Shown here piece after piece: positions 27,124 through 35,973 of a DNA stretch of 62,321 bases. The stretch spans positions 1 through 62,321 of the forward strand of contig CAMVHR010000015.1 of the NCBI GenBank assembly GCA_947167345.1, given 5' to 3'. How positions within the stretch are numbered: the stretch's first letter is position 1; each line of letters begins with the position of its first letter. The notes under the pieces were generated by a model, which saw nothing but the letters and a program-made list of their open reading frames with translations, was not told the DNA's origin and ran no database searches. Source of the DNA: an uncultured Treponema sp. (GTDB lineage: Bacteria; Spirochaetota; Spirochaetia; Treponematales; Treponemataceae). A program made the position numbers and the translations under genes.

Positions 27124-27299
27124 TGATTCTTTCAAAGAAACTCTCATTTATAGATTTATTCGCAGGTGGAATAGTGAATCCTCATTTCAGGAGAGGTTAT
27201 TTTAAGCGACTTGAGTCTGATTTCTGTAAGAATAATAAAGGGCAGATTATTTTTGTACACGAGACTGTAGTTAATACACAGGCAAAGACTTTGGAGTAG
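27124..27299 (+). pseudogene. Short gene remnant with a cytosine-methyltransferase-like N-terminus
   Basis: A 58-codon frame begins MILSKKLSFIDLFAGG. FIDLFAG resembles motif I of C5-cytosine DNA methyltransferases, but the catalytic region is missing and the text after GIVNPHF does not continue as such an enzyme. The second half may come from a different gene. Read as a deletion remnant in the decayed zone; it could also be a chance ORF. Confidence 0.35.
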
Positions 27300-27304
27300 G
27301 GGAG

Positions 27305-27616
27305 ATGCACAAAATAAAAATCACCGCAATCCGTAAAGCAGATTACAAGGATTTGCAGCAAAAATACGAGAATCCTATTCAGCACGCATGTGATATTCAG
27401 GAAGGGCAGGTTTTTATTGCAAATGGATGGCAGCGTCCTGAAGGTATGTGCGAATCTGCTTGGGAAAGTATTTCTCCTTTTGCAATGACATTGGCGCACG
27501 GGGGCGAAAACATTTACGACGGATGGATGAAAAATCCTAAATCAGCAATGATAAGCTGCAATGACGGATTCAGGCCGGTTAGTTTTTTGATAGAAGTGAT
27601 GGAAGAAATAAGATAG
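27305..27616 (+). CDS. TIGR04076-family protein
   Basis: A 103-residue soluble protein with the family pattern: KIKITAIRKADYKDLQQKYE, then EGQVFIANGWQRPEGMC, CESAWESISPFAMTLAHGG, and a C-terminal SCNDGFRPVSFLIEVMEE with conserved Cys and RPV. TIGR04076 proteins are widespread in anaerobes and of unknown function; the conserved cysteines suggest metal or redox chemistry. The start follows GGGGAG six bases upstream. It is the only intact gene between the AAA ATPase and rsgA apart from the minus-strand unknown. Confidence 0.75.
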   Translation: MHKIKITAIRKADYKDLQQKYENPIQHACDIQEGQVFIANGWQRPEGMCESAWESISPFAMTLAHGGENIYDGWMKNPKSAMISCNDGFRPVSFLIEVMEEIR

Positions 27617-27626
27617 GAATCAAAAT

Positions 27627-28014
27627 ATGGCAAAAAAAGAAAAAGAAGTTGTAAGAGAGGTAAAATTTGAATATTGCTCTGAATTGTCAGTTGATGACTA
27701 TAAACTTCTCCGTAAACATGCTGACTTTCCGAAATTATCAGATGAGCAGGTAGAATTTATTTTTAATAAAAATGGCTGGCGATATTGCTGCAAGGTTGAT
27801 GATGAAGTCATAGCAATGTGCAATAATTACAGATATCGTTGTTCATACAGACTGGCGTATTGAACGTGCTACAAGTGAAAACAAAATGAGGAAAGAAGAA
27901 CTGGATTATATTTTGAATATCGGAAAACATCAGAATGAAAAAGATGCTTATATATTAGAAATTAGAGAAAAATCAAACAGTAATAGCAGGGAAGTCCAGA
28001 GCATAAATACTTAG
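27627..28014 (+). pseudogene. Frameshifted unknown gene
   Basis: The first frame (27627-27863, 78 residues, MAKKEKEVVREVKFEYCSEL) runs into a stop after RYRCSYRLAY. From about 27833 another frame continues (DIVVHTDWRIERATSENKMR to REVQSINT) to TAG at 28014. A single indel near 27830 would join them into about 128 residues. The family is not recognised. It is close behind the TIGR04076 gene with its own AGGA site. Confidence 0.45.
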
Positions 28015-28045
28015 ACTCCACTGCTATTTTGATAATACGAATATT

Positions 28046-28528
28046 CTACTTGCTCGTACAAGCCGAATTACGTGTTTCCACATAAATAGGGTAGTACTTC
28101 TTTGTTGAACTTCCATTATGAGTGAAAGTAACAACCAGTATGTCTGCCTGTTCCGATTTTACTATCGATGTATCAGGAGTAACGTCGTAGTAGGTGGCAG
28201 AAATGTGGTCTGTATCAATTTCACCGTAGTTATGATACAATTGTGACGTACAGTCGCCACCCATCTGAACGTGGAACGATGGAATGTAGTACCACAAACA
28301 ATTCTGGAATTCTTCTACAGACAGACACTTTCCATCAAAGGATGTGTCTCGAACTCTTCCCAAGTCACTGTTCTGGCTTGATTTGTCAGCTTTGGTAACT
28401 GTCTTTGATGAACTGTGCATCCAGCCGGTATAGAATTCATACACGGTTGAAGAACTTGTTGAGTTTCTCAAATACCACCAGCCACGACGGTCATAGTGAG
28501 TGTCATAAGTGAAAGGAAAGCTGTCCAT
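28046..28528 (-). CDS. Unknown 160-residue protein
   Basis: Starts MDSFPFTYDTHYDRRGWWYL and has many Ser, Thr and Tyr, a beta-rich look, and one Cys near each end of the second half. No signal peptide, membrane helix or known motif is seen, so it might be the C-terminal piece of a larger secreted protein that lost its beginning. It lies between decayed genes and rsgA. Function unknown. Confidence 0.4.
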   Translation of the reverse strand: MDSFPFTYDTHYDRRGWWYLRNSTSSSTVYEFYTGWMHSSSKTVTKADKSSQNSDLGRVRDTSFDGKCLSVEEFQNCLWYYIPSFHVQMGGDCTSQLYHNYGEIDTDHISATYYDVTPDTSIVKSEQADILVVTFTHNGSSTKKYYPIYVETRNSACTSK

Positions 28529-28578
28529 TCAGAATGGACGCGATGTAAGTTGCTGAAAAATACACTAGATTTAAAATT

Positions 28579-29541
28579 TCAGTCTTCCCAGCTGCCTGTT
28601 CGGATTTCTTCACTCATCCTGAGCCAGCTTTCATAGCGCAAGTGGCTGATGTGTCCTTCTTCTACGGCTTTTTGTATTGCACAGCCTTTTTCTGACTGGT
28701 GCGAACAACTCATTCCATAGGTGCATTTTCCTATAAATGGAACAAATTCTTTAAAGTAAAGGGCAAGATTGTCGGCACTGATGTCATGAAGCAGAAAACG
28801 GCGCACACCTGGCGTGTCAATTATGTTTGCCGTTACTCCACGAAGACCTCCTGTAAGGGCTTCATCTATTTTTATGTGCATGAGTGCACCTTTTGTAGTT
28901 GTGTGGCATCCGCGTCCGTATTTTTGCGAAAGGCTACCTGTTTTTAGCACGACATTATTGTCCAAAACATTGATGATGGAACTTTTTCCTACGCCACTTT
29001 GTCCTACAAGGGCTGTCAGATGGTCTTTTAAAAGCTCGGCAAGATCCATCATGCCTTCTCCGGTCTTTGCACTTAAGCGCAGTACTGTGTAACCTGCTTT
29101 TTCCCATACTGCAAGCTGTTCCTGAAAATCATCATCTTTTGCAGCCGGTAAGTCATATTTATTACAGACTATTACAGGCGTTATCTTTTCGTATTCTGCC
29201 TGTGCAAGTGCTCTGTCTATGAAATGAGGTCTGAACGGTGGTTGGTCAGGAGTTGTTACTATAAGAATATAGTCAAGGTTTGCAGCAAGCAGCTGTGGCT
29301 GACGTTTTTTAACGTTCCAGCGGACATATTCGTTTGTACGGGGTAAAAGCTCCAATATAAGTCCTTTGTCTTCTTCCAGTGTTGCTTCATCAAGCTTTAC
29401 AATGTCACCTGGTGCTAAAGGATTATAATATCCTCTGCTAGACTTTAATATTTTGCCTTTAATGGCACAGTCTCGTATGATGCCGTCATCGCATTCAACT
29501 TCAAAAATGTTTTTTGTACCGTTCAGTATTAAACCTTGCAT
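28579..29541 (-). CDS. rsgA: Ribosome small-subunit GTPase RsgA
   Basis: A circularly permuted GTPase that acts in late 30S maturation. It has an N-terminal OB domain (residues 1-75), then G4 (VCNKYD), G1 (LVGQSGVGKSS) and G3 (DTPGVR) in the permuted order unique to YjeQ/RsgA. A C-terminal zinc-binding domain follows (GKCTYGMSCSHQSEKGC). At 320 residues it is near full family length. It is transcribed away from the sulfur operon that starts divergently about 130 bp upstream. Confidence 0.95.
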   Translation of the reverse strand: MQGLILNGTKNIFEVECDDGIIRDCAIKGKILKSSRGYYNPLAPGDIVKLDEATLEEDKGLILELLPRTNEYVRWNVKKRQPQLLAANLDYILIVTTPDQPPFRPHFIDRALAQAEYEKITPVIVCNKYDLPAAKDDDFQEQLAVWEKAGYTVLRLSAKTGEGMMDLAELLKDHLTALVGQSGVGKSSIINVLDNNVVLKTGSLSQKYGRGCHTTTKGALMHIKIDEALTGGLRGVTANIIDTPGVRRFLLHDISADNLALYFKEFVPFIGKCTYGMSCSHQSEKGCAIQKAVEEGHISHLRYESWLRMSEEIRTGSWED

Positions 29542-29668
29542 ATATATAATAGAATTTTCCTGTAAAATCCAATGTATGTCAAGGGTTTGGCAGAAGTTTG
29601 ACTATGTGGAAGGACAATAAATTTGGAAGAAAAGTTTCTATAAATAAAATAATTTATTTTATAACCTA

Positions 29669-29697
29669 TTGACAAGGTATGTAATGCATTGTATATT
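29669..29697 (+). promoter_or_regulatory. Promoter of sulfur operon A with possible operator
   Basis: TTGACA at 29669-29674, a 17-bp spacer and TATATT at 29692-29697. The -35 lies inside ACCTATTGACAAGGTAT. The same CCTATTGACA core surrounds the -35 of operon B, where it forms the inverted repeat CCTATT/AATAGG. A shared regulator, perhaps of the Rrf2 (CymR/IscR) type, is an inference. Both transcripts also share AATCCAGTAGG just downstream of the start. Confidence 0.75.
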
Positions 29698-29734
29698 GAA
29701 CCTATCAATCCAGTAGGGATTATTAGTTGAGTAA

Positions 29735-29844
29735 GGAGGCACAATATGGAATTTTACTTTGAGAAATTAGTCCGTGAAAATTTCCGCAACGGACGGATGT
29801 GCCTCTGTTGTATTTCAATCTCATGCTGAAAGTTTTTTTTCAGC
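29735..29844 (+). promoter_or_regulatory. Leader RNA structure of operon A (putative cysteine attenuator)
   Basis: Three pairings are visible. GGAGGCAC at 29735-29742, which contains the leader Shine-Dalgarno, pairs with GTGCCTCT at 29799-29806, the Cys-Leu-Cys codons. Inside that, GTCCGT (29770-29775) pairs with ACGGAC (29789-29794). A third hairpin, GCTGAAA/TTTCAGC (29825-29831 with 29838-29844), holds the leader stop codon. The same three stems recur at operon B. Ribosome position on the Cys codons would decide which stems form. Confidence 0.7.
29746..29829 (+). CDS. Cysteine-rich leader peptide, operon A
   Basis: A 27-codon gene with a strong ribosome site (AAGGAGGCAC). It encodes MEFYFEKLVRENFRNGRM followed by CLCCISISC, so four Cys codons lie near the end. 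A near copy precedes operon B, with synonymous changes before codon 9 and a block of about 40 identical bases from codon 9 onward. That pattern shows selection on RNA as well as peptide. Both copies stand before sulfur-assimilation genes, so a cysteine-starvation attenuator is the favoured role. Cysteine-codon leader ORFs with this job are known in mycobacteria; similarity here is by analogy. Confidence 0.75.
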   Translation: MEFYFEKLVRENFRNGRMCLCCISISC

Positions 29845-29990
29845 AAAAATCATTTTTACATAAAAACATTAGTATTTATATCTCTGTAATTTTTTGGACG
29901 TAACAGGCAATTGCTGTTTTAAGGTGTATTGCTGAAATTCAGTTCTGTGTCCTGTAAGTCTGTATAATTATATAAGGTAAGGAGTAAATT

Positions 29991-30929
29991 ATGGCTGACA
30001 TTAAGCAGAGTGCATTGGAACTGATTGGAAAAACCCCTCTTTTGCAGTTGAACGGTTATTCTAAAAAAGCAGGAATAAAGGATGCTGTAATCCTTGCAAA
30101 ATTGGAGTACTTGAATCCTGCCGGAAGCGTAAAGGACAGAATTGCCCTTGCAATGATTGAGGATGCAGAGCAGAAAGGTCTTTTAAAGCCAGGTGCTACA
30201 ATTATTGAGCCTACAAGCGGTAATACAGGAATAGGTCTTGCTGCTGTAGCTGCTGCAAAAGGATATCATGCAATTCTTACATTGCCTGAAACAATGAGTG
30301 TTGAAAGACGAAATCTTTTGAAAGCTTACGGAGCAGAAATTGTTCTTACAGAAGGTGCAAAGGGAATGAAGGGTGCTATTGCAAAGGCTGAAGAACTTCA
30401 TTCTTTGAATCCTAATTCAATTATTCCTGGACAGTTTGTAAATCCTGCTAATCCTGCAATCCATAAAAAGACGACTGGTCCTGAAATTTGGGAACAGACA
30501 GATGGTAAGGTTGACTTCTTTGTTGCTGGAGTTGGAACAGGCGGAACTTTGACTGGTGTTGGAGAATTCCTTAAAGAGAAAAATCCTAATGTAAAGATTG
30601 TTGCAGTAGAACCTCTGTCTAGCCCTGTCCTTTCAAAAGGAACTGCTGGTGCTCATAAAATTCAGGGAATTGGAGCTGGATTTGTTCCTGCCGTCCTGAA
30701 TACAAAAATATATGATGAAATCATTACGATTGAAAATGAAGATGCCTTTACTGAAGGACGCGTGTTCGCCCAGAGTGAAGGAATCTTAGTTGGAATTTCA
30801 AGTGGTGCTGCACTAAAGGCTGCAAGAATTCTTGCTGAACGCCCAGAGAATAAAGGAAAGAATATTGTTGTTCTTCTTCCTGATTCTGGTGACAGATATT
30901 TGAGTACACCTCTTTTCAGTGAAAACTAA
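29991..30929 (+). CDS. cysK: Cysteine synthase (CysK-type), copy 1
   Basis: PLP enzyme of the O-acetylserine sulfhydrylase family, 312 residues. The PLP lysine is in [20 protein letters not shown], the substrate loop is [12 protein letters not shown], and the phosphate-binding loop is [14 protein letters not shown]. It ends [20 protein letters not shown] ([14 protein letters not shown]). This copy is closest to classical CysK. It lies about 160 bases after the leader peptide and nine bases before the NifB-like gene, so it is the first large gene of operon A. It would capture sulfide or another thiol onto O-acetylserine. Confidence 0.92.
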   Translation: MADIKQSALELIGKTPLLQLNGYSKKAGIKDAVILAKLEYLNPAGSVKDRIALAMIEDAEQKGLLKPGATIIEPTSGNTGIGLAAVAAAKGYHAILTLPETMSVERRNLLKAYGAEIVLTEGAKGMKGAIAKAEELHSLNPNSIIPGQFVNPANPAIHKKTTGPEIWEQTDGKVDFFVAGVGTGGTLTGVGEFLKEKNPNVKIVAVEPLSSPVLSKGTAGAHKIQGIGAGFVPAVLNTKIYDEIITIENEDAFTEGRVFAQSEGILVGISSGAALKAARILAERPENKGKNIVVLLPDSGDRYLSTPLFSEN

Positions 30930-30937
30930 GGAGCTTT

Positions 30938-31819
30938 ATGGCAACGTCTTTTTCAGAATTGGCAATGAGGCATCCATGCTTTGGACAGCATGCGGCAAGT
31001 ACAGGACGCATTCATCTTCCTGTCTGCCCTGGCTGTAATATAGCTTGCCGCTTTTGCGAACGGTCTATAAATACGACCGAGAACAGACCGGGGGTTGCTT
31101 CCTGTGTATTAAAACCAGAGGAAACTGTTTCTGTAGTAAAATTGGCTCTTGAATTGGAACCAAGCATTACTGTTGCGGGAATTGCAGGTCCTGGTGATAG
31201 TCTCGCAGGTGATAATGCAATCAAGACTTTTGAAATTATAAAGAAGGAATTTCCCCAGCTTATAAAATGCATGAGCACGAACGGTCTGTTGCTTTCTGAA
31301 AGAGCTGATGAGTTGATTGCTTTGGGAATCGACAGCCTTACTGTAACAGTTAATGCTGTTGATCCTGAAATTGAAGCACAGTTGAATGATTTTATACTCT
31401 ACCACGGAAAAAAAATAGAAGGGGTAGAAGGGGCAAAAATCCTTATAAAAAATCAGCTGGATGGAATAAGAAAAATAGCGGAAGCAGGGATTACTGTAAA
31501 AGTAAATACTGTTCTTGTTCCTGAAATTAATGGTAGTCACATTGAAGATATTGCCTATAAGGTAGCTGAAGCTGGTGCTGAGAAATACAACATTATTCCT
31601 CTAATTCCTCAGGCAAAGCTAAAGGATAAAAAAGCTCCAGATTGTGTAGATTTGGAAGAAGCTTATAAAGCAGCAGGAAAGTATATTGAACTTTTCCTTC
31701 ATTGTAACAGATGTCGTGCGGATGCTATAGGCATTCCTGGAAAAACGGAAGTTTCAAAACTTGTGTATGATCTGTTTTCTAGAAAAGTGAATTTTACCGA
31801 AAACTTTTCTCACGGCTGA
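30938..31819 (+). CDS. NifB-like radical SAM cofactor protein
   Basis: A 293-residue protein with the distinct NifB start HPCFGQHAASTGRIHLPVC. The radical SAM cluster C33xxxC37xxC40 lies in CPGCNIACRFCERS, followed by NRPGV. Further Cys (30, and the HCNRCRADA motif near the end) can bind the auxiliary clusters of NifB. It has no NifX domain at the C-terminus; NifX is a separate gene downstream. NifB joins two [4Fe-4S] clusters with a carbide into NifB-co, so its presence implies a complex Fe-S cofactor for the reductase encoded just after it. Confidence 0.9.
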   Translation: MATSFSELAMRHPCFGQHAASTGRIHLPVCPGCNIACRFCERSINTTENRPGVASCVLKPEETVSVVKLALELEPSITVAGIAGPGDSLAGDNAIKTFEIIKKEFPQLIKCMSTNGLLLSERADELIALGIDSLTVTVNAVDPEIEAQLNDFILYHGKKIEGVEGAKILIKNQLDGIRKIAEAGITVKVNTVLVPEINGSHIEDIAYKVAEAGAEKYNIIPLIPQAKLKDKKAPDCVDLEEAYKAAGKYIELFLHCNRCRADAIGIPGKTEVSKLVYDLFSRKVNFTENFSHG

Positions 31820-31862
31820 TATAAAAAAAGTTTAAAAAAATTTGAAAGTAAGATAGGAGTAA

Positions 31863-32717
<855 letters not shown>

Positions 32718-32727
32718 GGTGAGGTCT

Positions 32728-33120
32728 ATGGGAGAAAGATATAAGATAGCCGTGGCTACCAGTGACGGAAAAACTGTAGATACTCATTTTGGTCATGCAG
32801 AGTCTTTTTTGATTTTTGAAGTTGATGAAGAGACTGGCTCGTATGAAGACATTGAGGAGAGAACCGTAACCGCTGGCTGTGCTGGCGGAAATTGTGGGGC
32901 TGAACAGTGCAATTCACCCCATGCTTCTCCTTTAGATGATGTTGCAGCTTCCATTAAAGATGTTGACTATGTTCTTGTTGCAAAAATCGGACCTCATGCA
33001 ATACGTGCTCTTGCACGCTTTGATATTACTGCATACGACATAGTTTTACCAATTGCTGAGGCAATTAATAAAATTAATGAGTTCCGTAACAAGATGAAAG
33101 CAAGAAAAACTGTAAAATAA
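32728..33120 (+). CDS. NifX/NafY-like cofactor-binding protein
   Basis: About 130 residues. A dinitrogenase iron-molybdenum-cofactor-binding fold is suggested by KIAVATSDGKTVDTHFGHAE, IFEVDEETGSYEDIEERTV and LVAKIGPHAIRALARFDITA. It has a Cys-rich loop (CAGGNCGAEQC) in the middle. Such proteins hold NifB-co or related clusters on the way to the apo-enzyme. ATG 32728 is chosen over GTG 32719 because AAGGTGAGG sits seven bases upstream. Lies between the H-like and K-like genes. Confidence 0.85.
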   Translation: MGERYKIAVATSDGKTVDTHFGHAESFLIFEVDEETGSYEDIEERTVTAGCAGGNCGAEQCNSPHASPLDDVAASIKDVDYVLVAKIGPHAIRALARFDITAYDIVLPIAEAINKINEFRNKMKARKTVK

Positions 33121-33135
33121 TCGAGGTACTTTTTT

Positions 33136-34461
33136 ATGGCAAAAATATTAGACCAGCCGCGGTATAAATGTGCTCTGGCGGCTATGCAGACTGTTCAGTC
33201 AATTCCAGGGGCAATACCGATTCTTCACTCCGGGCCTGGTTGTGCTGCAAAATTAAACGATAATAATGGAACAAGTGGCCGCTACAGTCCGAATATATTC
33301 CCTTGTACTTCAATCAGCGAAAAGGAAGTTGTATTTGGCGGTTCTGATAAACTCCGTTCTACTATTCATAATGCACTTCGTGTCATTGATGCTGATTTGT
33401 TTGTAGTTCTTTCTGGATGTACTGGTGAAATTATCGGTGATGACATTAAGGAAGTTGCTGAGGAGTTTGAAGATGAAGAAAAAACTGTCGTGTGGGCAAA
33501 GACTCCAGGATTCAAGGGAAATAACTATGTCGGTCATGACTGGATTTTGAAATCAATTTTTGAGCAGTTTTTGAATAGAGAAGAGATTCGTGAAGAAATT
33601 CTTGAGCAGGGAACTGAAAAGGGACTGGTAAACATTTTTGCAGGACCCCCTCAGCAAGATCCGTATTGGCTTGGGAATTTACGTGAGATTGAAAAACTTA
33701 TAAGCGAAATCGGATTAAAGCCTAATACAATCTTTGGCTTTGGAAGGGGAATTGAAAACCTTAAAAAAGCTGCAAGGGCTGAATTTACTATTTTGATTTC
33801 TCCATGGGTAGGATTGGATAGTGCCAAATATCTTGAAACAAAATTCAAGATTCCTCTTTTGCATTACAAAATTCTTCCGATTGGAGCTTCAGAAACAACA
33901 AAGTTTTTACGTGCCGTTCAGGAATTTACAGGTGCAGATAAAGATTTGGTTGAAAAAGTTATAACCGAAAAAGAAGCTGAATTTTATTATTACATTGAAC
34001 GTTTTGCAGATACTCTTCTGGAAACTCGTATTTTGGGAAAACGATTTACTGTTGTGAGCGACAGTCAGTACACAATGGCTGTAACAAAATTCCTTGTTAA
34101 TGATATGGGATTGTTTCCTGAAAAAGTTTTCATTACTGATGATGCTCCTGAAAGTTTCCGTACTCAGATTGCAAATGAAATATCAAATCTGAATTATGGA
34201 ATTCAGGCAGAAGTTCAGTTTACAACAGATGGACATGATATTCATGAACAGATAAAGAAGACTGATTTTGCCGGAACACCTTTAATTATCGGTTCCAACT
34301 GGGAAAAAAAACTTGCTGCGGAAATTGGTGCACATTATGTAAATGTGAGTTACCCTATGCTTGAAAAACTTGTAATGAATGATCATATTGCTGGCTATTC
34401 CGGTGGATTGCATTTACTGGAACAGATTTTCTCTGCTGCAATGAGCAAACTCAAACTCTAG
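33136..34461 (+). CDS. NifK-like component-1 subunit (group IV nitrogenase-like)
   Basis: A 441-residue protein that aligns by eye with NifK. All three P-cluster cysteines are present: C12 (RYKCALAAMQTV, NifK C70), C36 (HSGPGCAAKL, C95) and C95 (LSGCTGEIIGDD, C153). A CTSISEKEVVFGGSDKL block matches the NifK block ending in VFGG. It is shorter than NifK because the long N-terminal extension is absent. It comes before the D-like gene, which is the reverse of nifHDK order. It probably forms an alpha2-beta2 enzyme with the next gene product. Confidence 0.85.
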   Translation: MAKILDQPRYKCALAAMQTVQSIPGAIPILHSGPGCAAKLNDNNGTSGRYSPNIFPCTSISEKEVVFGGSDKLRSTIHNALRVIDADLFVVLSGCTGEIIGDDIKEVAEEFEDEEKTVVWAKTPGFKGNNYVGHDWILKSIFEQFLNREEIREEILEQGTEKGLVNIFAGPPQQDPYWLGNLREIEKLISEIGLKPNTIFGFGRGIENLKKAARAEFTILISPWVGLDSAKYLETKFKIPLLHYKILPIGASETTKFLRAVQEFTGADKDLVEKVITEKEAEFYYYIERFADTLLETRILGKRFTVVSDSQYTMAVTKFLVNDMGLFPEKVFITDDAPESFRTQIANEISNLNYGIQAEVQFTTDGHDIHEQIKKTDFAGTPLIIGSNWEKKLAAEIGAHYVNVSYPMLEKLVMNDHIAGYSGGLHLLEQIFSAAMSKLKL

Positions 34462-34471
34462 GGAGTATACT

Positions 34472-35944
34472 ATGCCATATAACTTTAAAAATGCAAATCT
34501 TGCTGTCCGCGAAAACCGTCTTGGTTCCATTACAGGATTTACTGGTGATCTTGAGACTCTTGTATATCGATCAGAATGTGGTTCCCTTAAAAACAGGGAG
34601 AGATGTTTCAGTCAGTCAAGTTCATGTCTTTCTGGATGTGCCTTGAATGCTCTTGCTGCAATCAGAAATGTTGCGGTGGTATATCATGCTCCTGCAGGAT
34701 GTACTGCAATGGCAAGTAATGACAGTGTAAAATTTGGTCAGATTGCTGCTCGCATAAATAAGACAACAAATTCTGTATTCGTCTGTACAGACCTTAATGA
34801 AAAGGATACTGTTTTTGGAGCTATGAACGATTTGAGAAAAATCGTTGAGCATACGTATAAAACTTATAAACCTGATGCGATTTTCATTTCTACTTCATGT
34901 GTATCAGGTGTTATTGGTGAGGATGTTGATGGTCTTGCTGATGAAATCAATGATGAGCTTCCAATTCCTGTAATTCCTGTTCACTGTGAGGGCTTTAAAA
35001 GCCGCATTTGGGCAAGTGGTTTTGATATTTCTGATCACGCTGTCCTTCAGGGAATTGTTAAGCCTCCTAAGGAAAAGCGCAGGGTTATAAACATAAAGAA
35101 TTTCTATGAAAGCGCAAGACCTCAGATTACAAAGATTTTTAATGAAGTCTTTGATGCAGAACCTCAATTCCTTTATTGTAATTCAACAATAGAAGAGCTT
35201 TCTCATCTAAGTGAATCTTTGGCAACTGTATGTATTTGTGGTACTTTAGGAACATATCTTGGCAATGCTCTTGAAGAAACTTATGGTGTGCCTTATGTAC
35301 GTACAATTAACCATTCCGGCATTACAGGTTTTGAGACTTGGCTCAGAGGCATAGGTGATGCAATAGGCAGACGCGAGCAGGTAGAAGAATATATCAAGAA
35401 GCAGAGAGAAATATATCTTCCTCAGATTGAAGAAGTTACAAAATCTCTTCACGGTCTTCGTGCCGTGATAGGAATGGGTCCTGGCTTTACTTATGAAATT
35501 GCTCGCGTATTGCAGGAATTCGGCATGAAGGTTGAGTATGCCCTGGCTTGGCATTATGACTATAAATATGACAATGGTGAGGTTCCTCCGGCTCTTGAAC
35601 ATTTGCTTAAGACTTCTCCAAAGGACATGAAGGTTGCTGTAGCTGATCAGCAGAATTATGAAGTTTTGAATATACTTAACCGCTACAAGCCTGATGTATA
35701 TTTTAGCCGCCATCCTGGTACGACTGTATGGGCCATAAAGCAGGGCTATGCTGCTGTGTTTGTTGCTGATGAATACACAGTTTTTGGCTATGAGGGAACT
35801 CTTAGCTTTGCAAAACTTATTCGTGATACTGTAACTAACCGTAGTTTTGAAAAGAATCTTGCTGCAAGAATCAAATTGCCATATACAGACTGGTGGTATG
35901 AACAACAGGCAGACAAGTTTATTAATGCTGAGGGTGTAAAATAG
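34472..35944 (+). CDS. NifD-like active-site subunit (group IV nitrogenase-like)
   Basis: A 490-residue protein with P-cluster-type Cys at C56, C77 (VYHAPAGCTAM) and C143 (STSCVSGVIGEDVD), equivalent to NifD C62, C88 and C154. IPVHCEGFKSRIWASGFDIS follows. The segment CICGTLGTYLGNALEETYG aligns with the NifD segment holding Cys275, so C256 is a likely cofactor ligand. The place of NifD His442 reads VADEYTVFGYEG with no His, so the cofactor is bound differently. The pair is most like group IV-type reductases such as the methylthio-alkane reductase MarDK, which cleave C-S bonds. Substrate identity is inference. Confidence 0.85.
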   Translation: MPYNFKNANLAVRENRLGSITGFTGDLETLVYRSECGSLKNRERCFSQSSSCLSGCALNALAAIRNVAVVYHAPAGCTAMASNDSVKFGQIAARINKTTNSVFVCTDLNEKDTVFGAMNDLRKIVEHTYKTYKPDAIFISTSCVSGVIGEDVDGLADEINDELPIPVIPVHCEGFKSRIWASGFDISDHAVLQGIVKPPKEKRRVINIKNFYESARPQITKIFNEVFDAEPQFLYCNSTIEELSHLSESLATVCICGTLGTYLGNALEETYGVPYVRTINHSGITGFETWLRGIGDAIGRREQVEEYIKKQREIYLPQIEEVTKSLHGLRAVIGMGPGFTYEIARVLQEFGMKVEYALAWHYDYKYDNGEVPPALEHLLKTSPKDMKVAVADQQNYEVLNILNRYKPDVYFSRHPGTTVWAIKQGYAAVFVADEYTVFGYEGTLSFAKLIRDTVTNRSFEKNLAARIKLPYTDWWYEQQADKFINAEGVK

Positions 35945-35973
35945 AAAGTTTATTTCTAAGACGAGGTTATCCT

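Noticed and set aside
29746..29829. The Cys-rich leader peptides as RiPP precursors for the LanC-like protein
   Set aside because: No dehydratase or other modifying enzyme is present. Synonymous sites are conserved for RNA pairing, and one copy heads an operon with no LanC. Attenuator leader fits better, though the link is not excluded.
35246..35905. 219-residue minus-strand ORF inside the NifD-like gene
   Set aside because: Antisense shadow; no motif or ribosome site and a composition unlike real proteins.
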